Below the pieces are notes generated by a model, which worked only from the letters and a program-made list of their open reading frames with translations, did no database searches and had not been told where the DNA came from. Below are positions 7,314 to 15,213 of a stretch of 64,000 nucleotides of DNA, in pieces. A program made the position numbers and the translations under genes. The DNA comes from Halopseudomonas laoshanensis (lineage in GTDB: Bacteria; Pseudomonadota; Gammaproteobacteria; Pseudomonadales; Pseudomonadaceae): positions 1 to 64,000 of the forward strand of contig NZ_QOVF01000003.1 of the NCBI RefSeq assembly GCF_008365385.1. The letters run 5' to 3'. Position 1 is the stretch's first letter. The number at the start of each line of letters is the position of its first letter.

Positions 7314-8954
7314 GTGATAACCCTATCAGATCGGACATCCCAGCAGATGAAGCGTGAATTGGTCGTTATTCTGGAAATGGCCAAGCTGTTGGAGAAGCCG
7401 TTGGACGCCCCGCGCACCATCCAGGGGATTCTGCGGCTACTGGCGCAGCTGTACGGTCTGAACTGCGGCAGGGTCAGCCTGCCAATCACTGCCACCAACA
7501 GTCTGGAAGTACGCTACTCCTACGGCCTGGCACCGGAAGATCTGAAGGCCGGCCGCTTCAACTTGAACATCAATCAGGGTGTCACCGGCTATGTGATGCG
7601 CACCGGATCGATCGGCCTGGTGCCGGATGTCAGCAAGGAGCCGCTGTTTATTTACCGAGTGGCTGAGCTGTCCAATCATACCGGCGGGCGCATGACCTTT
7701 ATTGCCGTGCCCATTCTGGAGTCCGGCACACCCATCGGCGTGCTCTCGGTACAGCGCGAAGGCCTGCACGAGCGCCCGTTCGATGACGATATCAGCCTGC
7801 TGCGCATCGCCGCCTCAATGATTGGCCAGGTACTGCGCATTCATCAGTTCGTGGTGGATCAGACCGCGCATCTGGTCAAGGAAAACCAGCATCTCAGGCA
7901 CAGTATCGCGGTCGAGGCGATGCTCAAACAAAGCCTGGCGCATGGGATTCTGGGCACCAGTCCGGCGCTGATGGATGCGGTGCGCTCGACTATCCAGGTC
8001 GCTCGCAGCGATGCTCCGGTCATGCTCCTGGGCGAGTCCGGCACCGGCAAGGAGAAATTTGCGCGCATGACCCACCAGCAGAGCGACCGGCGCGAGAAGC
8101 CGTTTATCTGCATCAACTGCGCGGCGATTCCCGCAGAATTACTCGAATCCGAACTCTTCGGCCACGCCAAGGGCGCCTTTACCGGGGCCTCACAAGCCAA
8201 GCAGGGCAAGATTCTGCAGGCCGACGGCGGCACCCTGTTTCTCGACGAAATCGGCGACATGCCCCTGGCCTTGCAGGCCAAGCTGCTGCGCGTATTGCAG
8301 GAGAAGAAGGTCGACCCGGTCGGCAGTGATCACGCCATCTCGGTGGATTTTCGGGTGATCACCGCGACGCACGTCAACTTGCAGGAATCGGTCAATCAGG
8401 GCCGCTTCCGCCTGGATCTGTTCTACCGCCTGCACGTGGTCCCGGTGCACCTGCCACCACTGCGCGAGCGGCAGGACGACATACGCCAATTGGCTCTGCA
8501 CTTTCTCAATGAGCTCAACCACCACTACGAGCGCAACTGGAGCCTGGAAGCCGACGCCTTCGAAATTCTCGAACGCTTCGACTGGCCGGGCAATATCCGC
8601 CAGTTGCAGAACGTGCTGGAACGCACCGCGCTGACCAGCGACGCAGATTCGCTGAGCGGCGACAAGATCAAGCGCAGTCTCTCTTCGGAAAGCGCGATCA
8701 ATCTGCCGCAGCATATCCAGCACGAAAAAGCCCCTAACCCTGCACCGGCAGAGCTGGCCAGCCAGCCGCTGAGCGTTAACGGTCAACGGCCCTACGGGCG
8801 TTCATATAACTGGGTGAACCAGGATGAAGCAGCGCATATCCGCGCCATGCTGGTCGACACCAACAATAACCAGTCCGAGGCGGCCAGGCGCCTGAATATC
8901 AGCCTCAGACAATTGCGCTACCGGGTCAGCAAGCTGGGTATCGACCTGCACTGA
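7314..8954 (+). CDS. NifA-like sigma-54-dependent activator of the amide cluster
   Basis: A 546-residue enhancer-binding protein. Domains: N-terminal GAF sensor (about 25-175), AAA+ domain (about 205-435) with Walker A GESGTGKE (240-247), the sigma-54 contact loop GAFTGA (287-292) and Walker [12 protein letters not shown], then a linker and a Fis-type helix-turn-helix ([24 protein letters not shown], near the end). There is no receiver domain, so a small ligand sensed by GAF is more likely than phosphorylation. The start is a GTG with AAGGAG ten bases before it. Its position between fmdB and amiE, and two sigma-54 promoters at 5248 and 5529, make it the likely regulator of the island. The effector is unknown. 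Confidence 0.9.
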   Translation: MITLSDRTSQQMKRELVVILEMAKLLEKPLDAPRTIQGILRLLAQLYGLNCGRVSLPITATNSLEVRYSYGLAPEDLKAGRFNLNINQGVTGYVMRTGSIGLVPDVSKEPLFIYRVAELSNHTGGRMTFIAVPILESGTPIGVLSVQREGLHERPFDDDISLLRIAASMIGQVLRIHQFVVDQTAHLVKENQHLRHSIAVEAMLKQSLAHGILGTSPALMDAVRSTIQVARSDAPVMLLGESGTGKEKFARMTHQQSDRREKPFICINCAAIPAELLESELFGHAKGAFTGASQAKQGKILQADGGTLFLDEIGDMPLALQAKLLRVLQEKKVDPVGSDHAISVDFRVITATHVNLQESVNQGRFRLDLFYRLHVVPVHLPPLRERQDDIRQLALHFLNELNHHYERNWSLEADAFEILERFDWPGNIRQLQNVLERTALTSDADSLSGDKIKRSLSSESAINLPQHIQHEKAPNPAPAELASQPLSVNGQRPYGRSYNWVNQDEAAHIRAMLVDTNNNQSEAARRLNISLRQLRYRVSKLGIDLH

Positions 8955-8987
8955 CCCCCATTCAATCAAGCAAGCGGAGGAATACTC

Positions 8988-10034
8988 ATGCGTCATGGAG
9001 ATATATCAAGCAGCCCCGATACCGTTGGTGTTGCCGTAGTCAATTACAAGATGCCGCGGCTGCACACCCGCGATGATGTATTGGCCAACGCCCGCAATAT
9101 CGCCGAGATGATCATCGGCATGAAACAGGGTTTGCCGGGTATGGACCTGGTGGTGTTTCCGGAATACAGCACCATGGGCATCATGTACGACCACGATGAA
9201 ATGATGGCCACGGCCGCGACCATTCCCGGTGATGAAACGCGCATTTTCAGCGAAGCCTGCAAGCAGGCAAAAACCTGGGGTATTTTTTCCCTGACCGGCG
9301 AGCAGCATGAAGAACATCCGCACAAGGCACCCTATAACACTCTGGTACTGATCAATGATCAGGGCGAGATAGTACAGAAATACCGCAAGTGCATACCCTG
9401 GTGCCCGATCGAAGGCTGGTACCCCGGTGACCGCACTTATGTATCCGACGGCCCCAAGGGCATGAAGATCAGCCTGATCATCTGTGATGATGGCAACTAT
9501 CCGGAAATCTGGCGGGACTGCGCGATGAAGGGCGCCGAGCTGATCGTGCGCTGCCAGGGCTATATGTACCCGGCCAAGGAACAGCAGGTGATGATGGCCA
9601 AGAGCATGGCCTGGGCCAACAATTGTTATGTCGCGGTGGCCAATGCCAGCGGCTTCGATGGCGTGTACTCCTACTTCGGCCACTCGGCAATTATCGGCTT
9701 CGACGGTCGCACGCTGGGTGAATGCGGTGAAGAGGATATGGGTATTCAGTACGCCCAGCTGTCGGTATCGCAGATCCGCGATGCGCGGGCCAATGATCAG
9801 TCACAGAACCACCTGTTCAAACTGCTGCACCGTGGCTACACCGGTGTGTACAACTCCGGTGATGGTGATCGCGGCGTTGCCGATTGCCCATTCGACTTTT
9901 ACCGCACCTGGGTACTGGATGCGGAAAAGGCCCGCGATGATGTGGAGAAAATGACCCGCAGCACCATCGGCGTGAAGGATTGCCCGGTCGGTGAACTGCC
10001 GCATCCGGGCAAGGACAAGGAAGCCGGCGCCTGA
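8988..10034 (+). CDS. amiE: Aliphatic amidase
   Basis: A 348-residue nitrilase-superfamily amidase, close in length to P. aeruginosa AmiE (346). The catalytic triad falls at the family positions: Glu59 (VVFPEYS), Lys134 (KYRKCIPW) and Cys166 (LIICDDG). It hydrolyses short amides such as acetamide to the acid and ammonia. The paralogue AmiF is a formamidase of the same fold, but the sequence reads as AmiE ([27 protein letters not shown]). GGAGG precedes the ATG. Unlike the classical ami operon, no amiC, amiR or amiS follows; control is likely by the sigma-54 regulator directly upstream. Confidence 0.95.
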   Translation: MRHGDISSSPDTVGVAVVNYKMPRLHTRDDVLANARNIAEMIIGMKQGLPGMDLVVFPEYSTMGIMYDHDEMMATAATIPGDETRIFSEACKQAKTWGIFSLTGEQHEEHPHKAPYNTLVLINDQGEIVQKYRKCIPWCPIEGWYPGDRTYVSDGPKGMKISLIICDDGNYPEIWRDCAMKGAELIVRCQGYMYPAKEQQVMMAKSMAWANNCYVAVANASGFDGVYSYFGHSAIIGFDGRTLGECGEEDMGIQYAQLSVSQIRDARANDQSQNHLFKLLHRGYTGVYNSGDGDRGVADCPFDFYRTWVLDAEKARDDVEKMTRSTIGVKDCPVGELPHPGKDKEAGA

Positions 10035-10055
10035 CGCCGCTGACGGGAATCGGTC

Positions 10056-11114
10056 ATGCCGTTTATCAATGAAGTGCTGGAGCACAATCAGCGCATGGGC
10101 GGCAGCACGCCGCCCATGCGCCAGTCGCGCTTTCAGTTCGATCTGGACAAAGTCATGCAGTCGCTGCGCTCGCGCATCACCGGTCAGGGTGCGGCGCTGG
10201 ATGCTATCGCCGCGAGCCTGGCCCTGACCAAAGCTGAGCTGGGCGACCCGAGAAAGCCCCTGGCGGTAATGTTATTGATGGGGCCAACAGGGGTGGGCAA
10301 AACCGAAACCGTGCGCCTGCTCGCCGAGGCCATTCATGGCCGCGCCGATGCGCTGTGCCGCATCGACATGAATACTTTGGCCCAGGAACATTACGCTGCC
10401 TCACTCACCGGCGCGCCGCCAGGTTATGTTGGCAGCAAGGAGGGCAATACACTATTTGATCGCGAGGCCATCGAGGGCAGCTTCGGCAAACCCGGCATCG
10501 TGCTGTTTGACGAGCTGGAAAAGGCCAGTGAACCGGTGATCCGCGCACTGATGAACATCTTCGACAACGGCCAGCTAAGGCTCAGCTCAGGCACCAGCAC
10601 CCTCGACTTCCGCAACAGTCTGATTTTCATGACCAGTAACGTCGGCGCTCAATCACTCTGGGCCTGGCAACAGCGCCAGCAAAGTGGCTGGCGGCGTTGG
10701 TTACCCGAAGCCTGGCGCGCTCGACAAGAGCAGAAGCATCAACAACTGGCTCTTGAGAAGGCCTTTGCACCGGAATTTCTCAACCGTATTGACCAGCAAC
10801 TGATTTATCAGCGCCTGGGCGACGATCAGATAATGATTCTGGTGGAACTGGCTTTGCAGCGGCTGAATAATCGCCTGGCCCGGCATCAGGTCCAGTTGGT
10901 GGCGCAACCGCAGCTCAAGTCGTGGCTCGGCCAGCAGGGATTTGACCGACGCTATGGCGCGCGCGCCATGGCCCGCAGCTTCCGCCAACACCTCGAGCCG
11001 GAGGTGGCTCGCGCATTGTTGCAAACTCCCGATCGCCCGCCAGGCTGCCTGCTGTTGGCTGATATGGATGCGCAACACAGGGTGAGATTGACCCTGAAAG
11101 GCCCGGACGATTGA
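10056..11114 (+). CDS. amiB: AmiB, Clp/Hsp100-like AAA+ ATPase of the amidase operon
   Basis: A 352-residue single-ring AAA+ protein resembling the second ATPase domain of ClpA/ClpB. It has Walker A GPTGVGKT (76-83), Walker B IVLFDELEKA, the sensor-1 stretch FMTSNVG, and a C-terminal D2-small domain ending in YGARAMARSFRQ. There is no Clp N-domain and no obvious ClpP-binding loop. AmiB accompanies amiE in P. aeruginosa; its client is not established and chaperoning the amidase or transporter is only a suggestion. The gene starts 21 bp after amiE and is the last of the operon, before a bidirectional terminator. Confidence 0.88.
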   Translation: MPFINEVLEHNQRMGGSTPPMRQSRFQFDLDKVMQSLRSRITGQGAALDAIAASLALTKAELGDPRKPLAVMLLMGPTGVGKTETVRLLAEAIHGRADALCRIDMNTLAQEHYAASLTGAPPGYVGSKEGNTLFDREAIEGSFGKPGIVLFDELEKASEPVIRALMNIFDNGQLRLSSGTSTLDFRNSLIFMTSNVGAQSLWAWQQRQQSGWRRWLPEAWRARQEQKHQQLALEKAFAPEFLNRIDQQLIYQRLGDDQIMILVELALQRLNNRLARHQVQLVAQPQLKSWLGQQGFDRRYGARAMARSFRQHLEPEVARALLQTPDRPPGCLLLADMDAQHRVRLTLKGPDD

Positions 11115-11116
11115 CA

Positions 11117-11145
11117 CAAAAAACCCCGCCGAAGCGGGGTTTTCA
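11117..11145. terminator. Bidirectional terminator between amiB and maeB
   Basis: AAACCCCGC/GCGGGGTTT is a perfect stem with a four-base loop, flanked by A and T runs, so it works for rightward amiB and leftward maeB transcripts that converge here. Confidence 0.9.
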
Positions 11146-11157
11146 ATTACCGGCTGA

Positions 11158-12420
11158 TCAGATGCAGTCTTCGACTGACTTCAGCGGGTAATGGGCCGGG
11201 TATGGCAGGGTAGCCACACCGGAATCGATAGCCGCCTGGGCAACAGCTGCAGGCACTTCTTCGATCAGGCGCACGTCCATGGGCTTGGGAATGATGTAAT
11301 CACGACCAAATTCCAGAGAAATACCGCCGTAGGCAGCAGATACGTACTCCGGTACCGGCTCCTTGGCCAGCTTGCGGATCGCATGTACGGCAGCAATCTT
11401 CATCTCTTCGTTGATGCGCGTGGCGCGAACGTCCAGAGCACCACGGAAGATGAAGGGGAAGCCCAGTACGTTGTTGACCTGGTTCGGGTAATCGGAACGA
11501 CCGGTGGCCATGATCACGTCAGGACGTGAAGCGTGAGCCAGCTCGGGGTCGATTTCCGGATCCGGGTTGGAGCAGGCGAATACGATGGGGTTTTCAGCCA
11601 TCAGCTTCAGTTCGGCCGGCTGCAGCAGGTTAGGACCTGACAGGCCGACAAACACGTCAGCGCCTTTCATGGCATCAGCCAGGGTGCGCTTTTCAGTGTC
11701 GGTCGCGAAGATCGCCTTGTATTCGTTCAGGTCATCACGGCCAGAGTGGATCACGCCCTTGCGGTCGAGCATGTAGATGTTTTCGACCTTGCAGCCCATG
11801 CTGACCAGCAGCTTCATGCAGGCAATGGCAGCAGCGCCGGCGCCCAGGCAAACGATCTTGGCATCTTCCAGCGTCTTGTCAGCCAGTTCCAGCGCATTGA
11901 TCATCGCCGCGGCGGTAACAATAGCGGTGCCGTGCTGGTCATCGTGGAAAACCGGAATATCGCACTGCTCAATCAGAGCGCGCTCGATTTCAAAGCACTC
12001 AGGTGCCTTGATATCTTCCAGGTTGATACCACCGAAGGTGCAGGAGATACGCTTGACGGTGTCAATAAACGCCTGTGGGCTTTCGGATTCGACTTCGATA
12101 TCGAACACATCGATACCAGCAAAGCGCTTGAACAACACGCCTTTGCCTTCCATTACCGGCTTGCTCGCCAACGGACCCAGGTTACCCAGGCCGAGAATAG
12201 CAGTACCGTCGGAAATCACCGCGACCAGGTTACCCTTGCCGGTGTATTTGTAGGCATTGAGAGCATCCTTGGCGATTTCACGCACTGGCTCGGCAACGCC
12301 AGGACTGTAGGCCAGAGCCAGGTCACGTGCAGTGGCGGTAGGCTTGGTCAGTTCGACGCTCAGCTTGCCCGGACGGGGGTTGGCATGATAGTCGAGTGCA
12401 TCGGTTCTCAAATCAGACAT
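11158..12420 (-). CDS. maeB: NAD(P)-dependent malic enzyme, short form
   Basis: A 420-residue oxaloacetate-decarboxylating malic enzyme converting malate to pyruvate and CO2. It contains the N-terminal stretch [29 protein letters not shown], the GDGTAILG-like motif [27 protein letters not shown] with catalytic acidic residues, and a nucleotide fold [12 protein letters not shown]. The phosphotransacetylase-like C-terminal domain of the 760-residue enterobacterial MaeB is absent, as in Pseudomonas. I prefer the ATG at 12420; a TTG six codons upstream is possible. Confidence 0.92.
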   Translation of the reverse strand: MSDLRTDALDYHANPRPGKLSVELTKPTATARDLALAYSPGVAEPVREIAKDALNAYKYTGKGNLVAVISDGTAILGLGNLGPLASKPVMEGKGVLFKRFAGIDVFDIEVESESPQAFIDTVKRISCTFGGINLEDIKAPECFEIERALIEQCDIPVFHDDQHGTAIVTAAAMINALELADKTLEDAKIVCLGAGAAAIACMKLLVSMGCKVENIYMLDRKGVIHSGRDDLNEYKAIFATDTEKRTLADAMKGADVFVGLSGPNLLQPAELKLMAENPIVFACSNPDPEIDPELAHASRPDVIMATGRSDYPNQVNNVLGFPFIFRGALDVRATRINEEMKIAAVHAIRKLAKEPVPEYVSAAYGGISLEFGRDYIIPKPMDVRLIEEVPAAVAQAAIDSGVATLPYPAHYPLKSVEDCI

Positions 12421-12503
12421 GTTCAGTTTTCCGGTCAAGTTGCTTGTGCGGGCGGATGAGAATACAGAAAACCACCCATACGAACAAGATCATTCACGAG
12501 ATC

Positions 12504-12518
12504 AATGTCAAGGACATT
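12504..12518. promoter_or_regulatory. Palindrome upstream of maeB
   Basis: AATGTC-AAG-GACATT is a perfect 6-bp-arm palindrome overlapping the stop codon of the M48 protease gene and lying 84 bp upstream of maeB. It could be an operator for maeB or a chance repeat; no partner copy was seen. Confidence 0.3.
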
Positions 12519-13959
12519 ATCTTACAACTTTGAGCCACTGCCCGGCCTTGGGCTGGCCCTCCGGCCATTGCGCGTTCAGCAACCGCAGACGCGCTTCGGC
12601 CTCATCCCCCAAGGGGCTGCCCTTTGCCAATTTGGCGTAAGTATCGCCTTGCCGCGCCCGCACCAGGCGAATCCGCATGGGCTGCGCGTTCTTCTTGTCC
12701 GCGGCGGTCAGGGGCCTAAAACTGCGGATGGTCTGCACAAACTGCTCGTCGTAGAGCTCCAGCGGGCCACGACCACGGAATGCACCGATAAACAGGAAAG
12801 CCTGTTTGCCGCGCACTATCGCCGCGACACGCCGCGCATTATCCCCGGGAATGGTCGCGGTAAAGCCTTTGTAGCCAGTACCGCTGAATGCCAGGTCCTG
12901 GGTCAGTCGCTGCTTGCCGACACGGGCGCGTAACAACTCTTCGGCTGATACATTGGTGTTGCTGAGGTTTTCCATGGTCAGCGCGATAAACCCTTGCTCA
13001 TCCGGGGTGTGCGCCAGCAGCACATCCGGGCGGTTGAGAATCACCCAGCCCTTGGGATAATCCAGCACCATGTTCAACTCGGTATGCAGGAAGCGCTGAC
13101 CACGAACAATCCCCTGTTCCGGACTGTCGCCATAGATCATACCGTCGAGCATCTGCAAATAGTCGTCCCGGCCCACCCGCTGCGCGTCACCGGTTGTCAG
13201 CCCCTGAGCCTGGGCCACCACCTGCTGCAAGCGCTGGTCGTGGGTCGGATGCGTAGAGAACAGACCATGGTAACTCTCGACCTGTTTACCCTGGGCTGCG
13301 GCCTTCTGCGAGGAATAGGTATCCTGATTCTTCAGCGCGCCGATGACATCCAGCACCGCCTCCGGCCGGTACCCGGTACGGGCAAGATACTCCGCACCCA
13401 AACCATCGGCCTCCAGCTCCATATCACGGCCGTAACCACGGACCATGGCAGTGCCGAGCATATTGCTCAGATCACCGGCCGCCGGCATGCCCGTACCTAT
13501 GGTAATCAGTTGGCCGATCAGGCCCGTGCCCATCGCGATACTTTGCTGCCGCACGCCATGACGGGCGGTGACGTGACCGATCTCATGGCCCAATACCGCA
13601 GCCATCTGCGCCTCGGAATTGAGGTAGATCAGCAGACCGCGATTGATATAAATATGTCCGCCCGGGAGCGCGAAGGCATTGATGTCCGGGGAATCGACCA
13701 CATTGAACTGATAGGGAATACCGCTGCGATGGCTCTTGTTGGCCAACTGCGTACCGATGCGCTGCACATAGGCCTGCAACTTGGGATCCTTGAGCATGCT
13801 CATCTGTTGTGCGATCTGCTCGCTGGCCTGTTGCCCCAGAGCCATCTCCTGGGCCTCGGACATCATCACAAAGTTCTGCTTGCCGGTGACCGGGTTGGCC
13901 GCGCAGCCGCCGAGCACTAACCCGGCCAGAACGAAGACCAACAGAGGACGAAAAATCAT
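12517..13959 (-). CDS. M48-family metalloprotease lipoprotein
   Basis: A 480-residue exported zinc protease. The N-terminus is a lipoprotein signal with lipobox LGGC (Cys19) and AA after it, so outer-membrane targeting is likely. The active site HEIGH holds His125, Glu126 and His129; the third ligand is probably in GRDMELEADGLG. The catalytic domain resembles BepA/LoiP-type proteases in outer-membrane protein quality control. The extra C-terminal half ends in a LysM-like stretch (ARQGDTYAKLA). It overlaps the downstream end of the nuclease gene by four bases, so the two are one operon. Confidence 0.85.
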   Translation of the reverse strand: MIFRPLLVFVLAGLVLGGCAANPVTGKQNFVMMSEAQEMALGQQASEQIAQQMSMLKDPKLQAYVQRIGTQLANKSHRSGIPYQFNVVDSPDINAFALPGGHIYINRGLLIYLNSEAQMAAVLGHEIGHVTARHGVRQQSIAMGTGLIGQLITIGTGMPAAGDLSNMLGTAMVRGYGRDMELEADGLGAEYLARTGYRPEAVLDVIGALKNQDTYSSQKAAAQGKQVESYHGLFSTHPTHDQRLQQVVAQAQGLTTGDAQRVGRDDYLQMLDGMIYGDSPEQGIVRGQRFLHTELNMVLDYPKGWVILNRPDVLLAHTPDEQGFIALTMENLSNTNVSAEELLRARVGKQRLTQDLAFSGTGYKGFTATIPGDNARRVAAIVRGKQAFLFIGAFRGRGPLELYDEQFVQTIRSFRPLTAADKKNAQPMRIRLVRARQGDTYAKLAKGSPLGDEAEARLRLLNAQWPEGQPKAGQWLKVVR

Positions 13960-14750
13960 TGTAGCTCCAACATCGAGGGGTGACGCAGTGGCAACATGAA
14001 CGGCTTGTGGCCGGATTTAAGGTGACGCTGACCGCGCCGGTCGATTACCCACCCGCGCGCTTCCAGCTGCCGGCCCTTCCAGGATCCGGGCGCACCTGCA
14101 GGAAATAATCTGCGCTCATCCTGAGCAATACGCAACACCACAGGGCCGTCCAACTCCAGCCAGAGATAACCCCCGGCTTCATTGGCCGACACCACATGCC
14201 CGCCGACCAGTGCAAAGCCACCCGACTTTATCTGGCTCGCCTTCTGCACTGGGGAATCCTGCCACAGACCAAGTTTGGCTTGGCGCGCCAGCCCTTCCGC
14301 CGCCAGATGACAGTCAATCAACGCACTGTTGGGCGGCACCGCCAGCGCAAAACCCAAGCCTTCGCTGAGCAACTGCGCTTCAATATTCTGGCCGTCTGGC
14401 CCGTATAGATGCGCCAACGTGCGGCCGTAGTGGTCCTTGGGCTGCCGTCCGACATGCAATCGCAAACCGGGTTGCCGAACCAGTTGCTCCAGGCGCTTTC
14501 TGGCCGCCTGGGCGAAAGGTTGACTGGGCTCACCGCGCCGACCAATTTCTGGTGTATCGATGCCGATCAAACGAACCCGGCGCTGATCGCTCAGCTCCAG
14601 CGTATCGCCATCGATCACCACCCGACTGCTGACGCGTTCACCTTTATCCGCTAGCTGACAAACATCGGCGTGTACGGCGGGGGCCAACAGACAGGCAATA
14701 AAAAAGGCGCCCGTAAGGAGCGCCTTTTTCTTGCCTTGCACTGCGGCCAT
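13956..14750 (-). CDS. Exported thermonuclease-like (SNase fold) protein
   Basis: About 264 residues: signal peptide MAAVQGKKKALLTGAFFIACLL.. cleaved after VHA, then a staphylococcal-nuclease-like domain (VVIDGDTLEL..RRVRLIGIDTPE..KDHYGRTLAHLY) with the calcium/catalytic Asp and Arg positions recognisable, and a C-terminal OB-like half. It should degrade nucleic acids in the periplasm or outside. An ATG at 14771 would add seven residues. The DNA encoding the KKKALLTGAFF segment is also a terminator hairpin for rpmE, so most expression must come through read-through or a local promoter. Confidence 0.8.
   Translation of the reverse strand: MAAVQGKKKALLTGAFFIACLLAPAVHADVCQLADKGERVSSRVVIDGDTLELSDQRRVRLIGIDTPEIGRRGEPSQPFAQAARKRLEQLVRQPGLRLHVGRQPKDHYGRTLAHLYGPDGQNIEAQLLSEGLGFALAVPPNSALIDCHLAAEGLARQAKLGLWQDSPVQKASQIKSGGFALVGGHVVSANEAGGYLWLELDGPVVLRIAQDERRLFPAGAPGSWKGRQLEARGWVIDRRGQRHLKSGHKPFMLPLRHPSMLELQ
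14697..14729 (-). terminator. rpmE terminator embedded in the nuclease signal-peptide codons
   Basis: AAAAAGGCGC and GCGCCTTTTT pair over 10 bp around a 9-nt loop; on the minus strand the stem ends in TTTTTTATT. It begins 47 bp after the rpmE stop. The hairpin lies wholly inside the N-terminal coding region of the nuclease gene. Confidence 0.85.
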
Positions 14751-14776
14751 CACTTGCGCGAGGCCCGGCATGGGTC

Positions 14777-14989
14777 TTACTTGGAGCTGACAGCGCCAAA
14801 ACGCTGCTTGAAGCGCTCGATACGACCGCCAGTGTCCAGCATCTTCTGCTTGCCGGTGTAGAACGGGTGGCATTCGGAGCAGACGTCGAGGTGAATACCG
14901 CTTTTCAGTGTGGAACGGGTCTTGATCACGTTACCGCAGCTGCAGGTGGCTTCGATTTCCTGGTACGCAGGATGCAAATCAGCTTTCAT
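14777..14989 (-). CDS. rpmE: 50S ribosomal protein L31, zinc-binding form
   Basis: A 70-residue L31 beginning [12 protein letters not shown]. Cys16, Cys18, Cys37 and Cys40 are all present, so this is the zinc-containing (C+) type. The longer open frame upstream (to 15130) is discarded because L31 always starts at this Met. It is divergent from priA and followed by a terminator at 14697-14729. Confidence 0.96.
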   Translation of the reverse strand: MKADLHPAYQEIEATCSCGNVIKTRSTLKSGIHLDVCSECHPFYTGKQKMLDTGGRIERFKQRFGAVSSK

Positions 14990-15213
14990 GGTGAATCCTC
15001 TTTGTGTGTGCCGCCACCAGATCAACCTGATCAGGCACCGCACGCTATGGTGGTCTGCTTGGCGCCAGCACGGAATGCGCAGGGGCCATAAATAGGCCGG
15101 CGATAATACCAGAATCCGCGCCAGACGCAAGTCTCATGCACGAGGGATGGGAATGCTACCATGGCGCGACATCAACATGGCCTTACCAACAGCCTAGCAA
15201 CAGGAAGCCACGC

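Noticed and set aside
8955-8987. A separate sigma-54 promoter for amiE
   Set aside because: No TGGCAC/TTGC pair and no TGACATTGTCA copy is present in the 33 bp; amiE is most likely read from the upstream operon.
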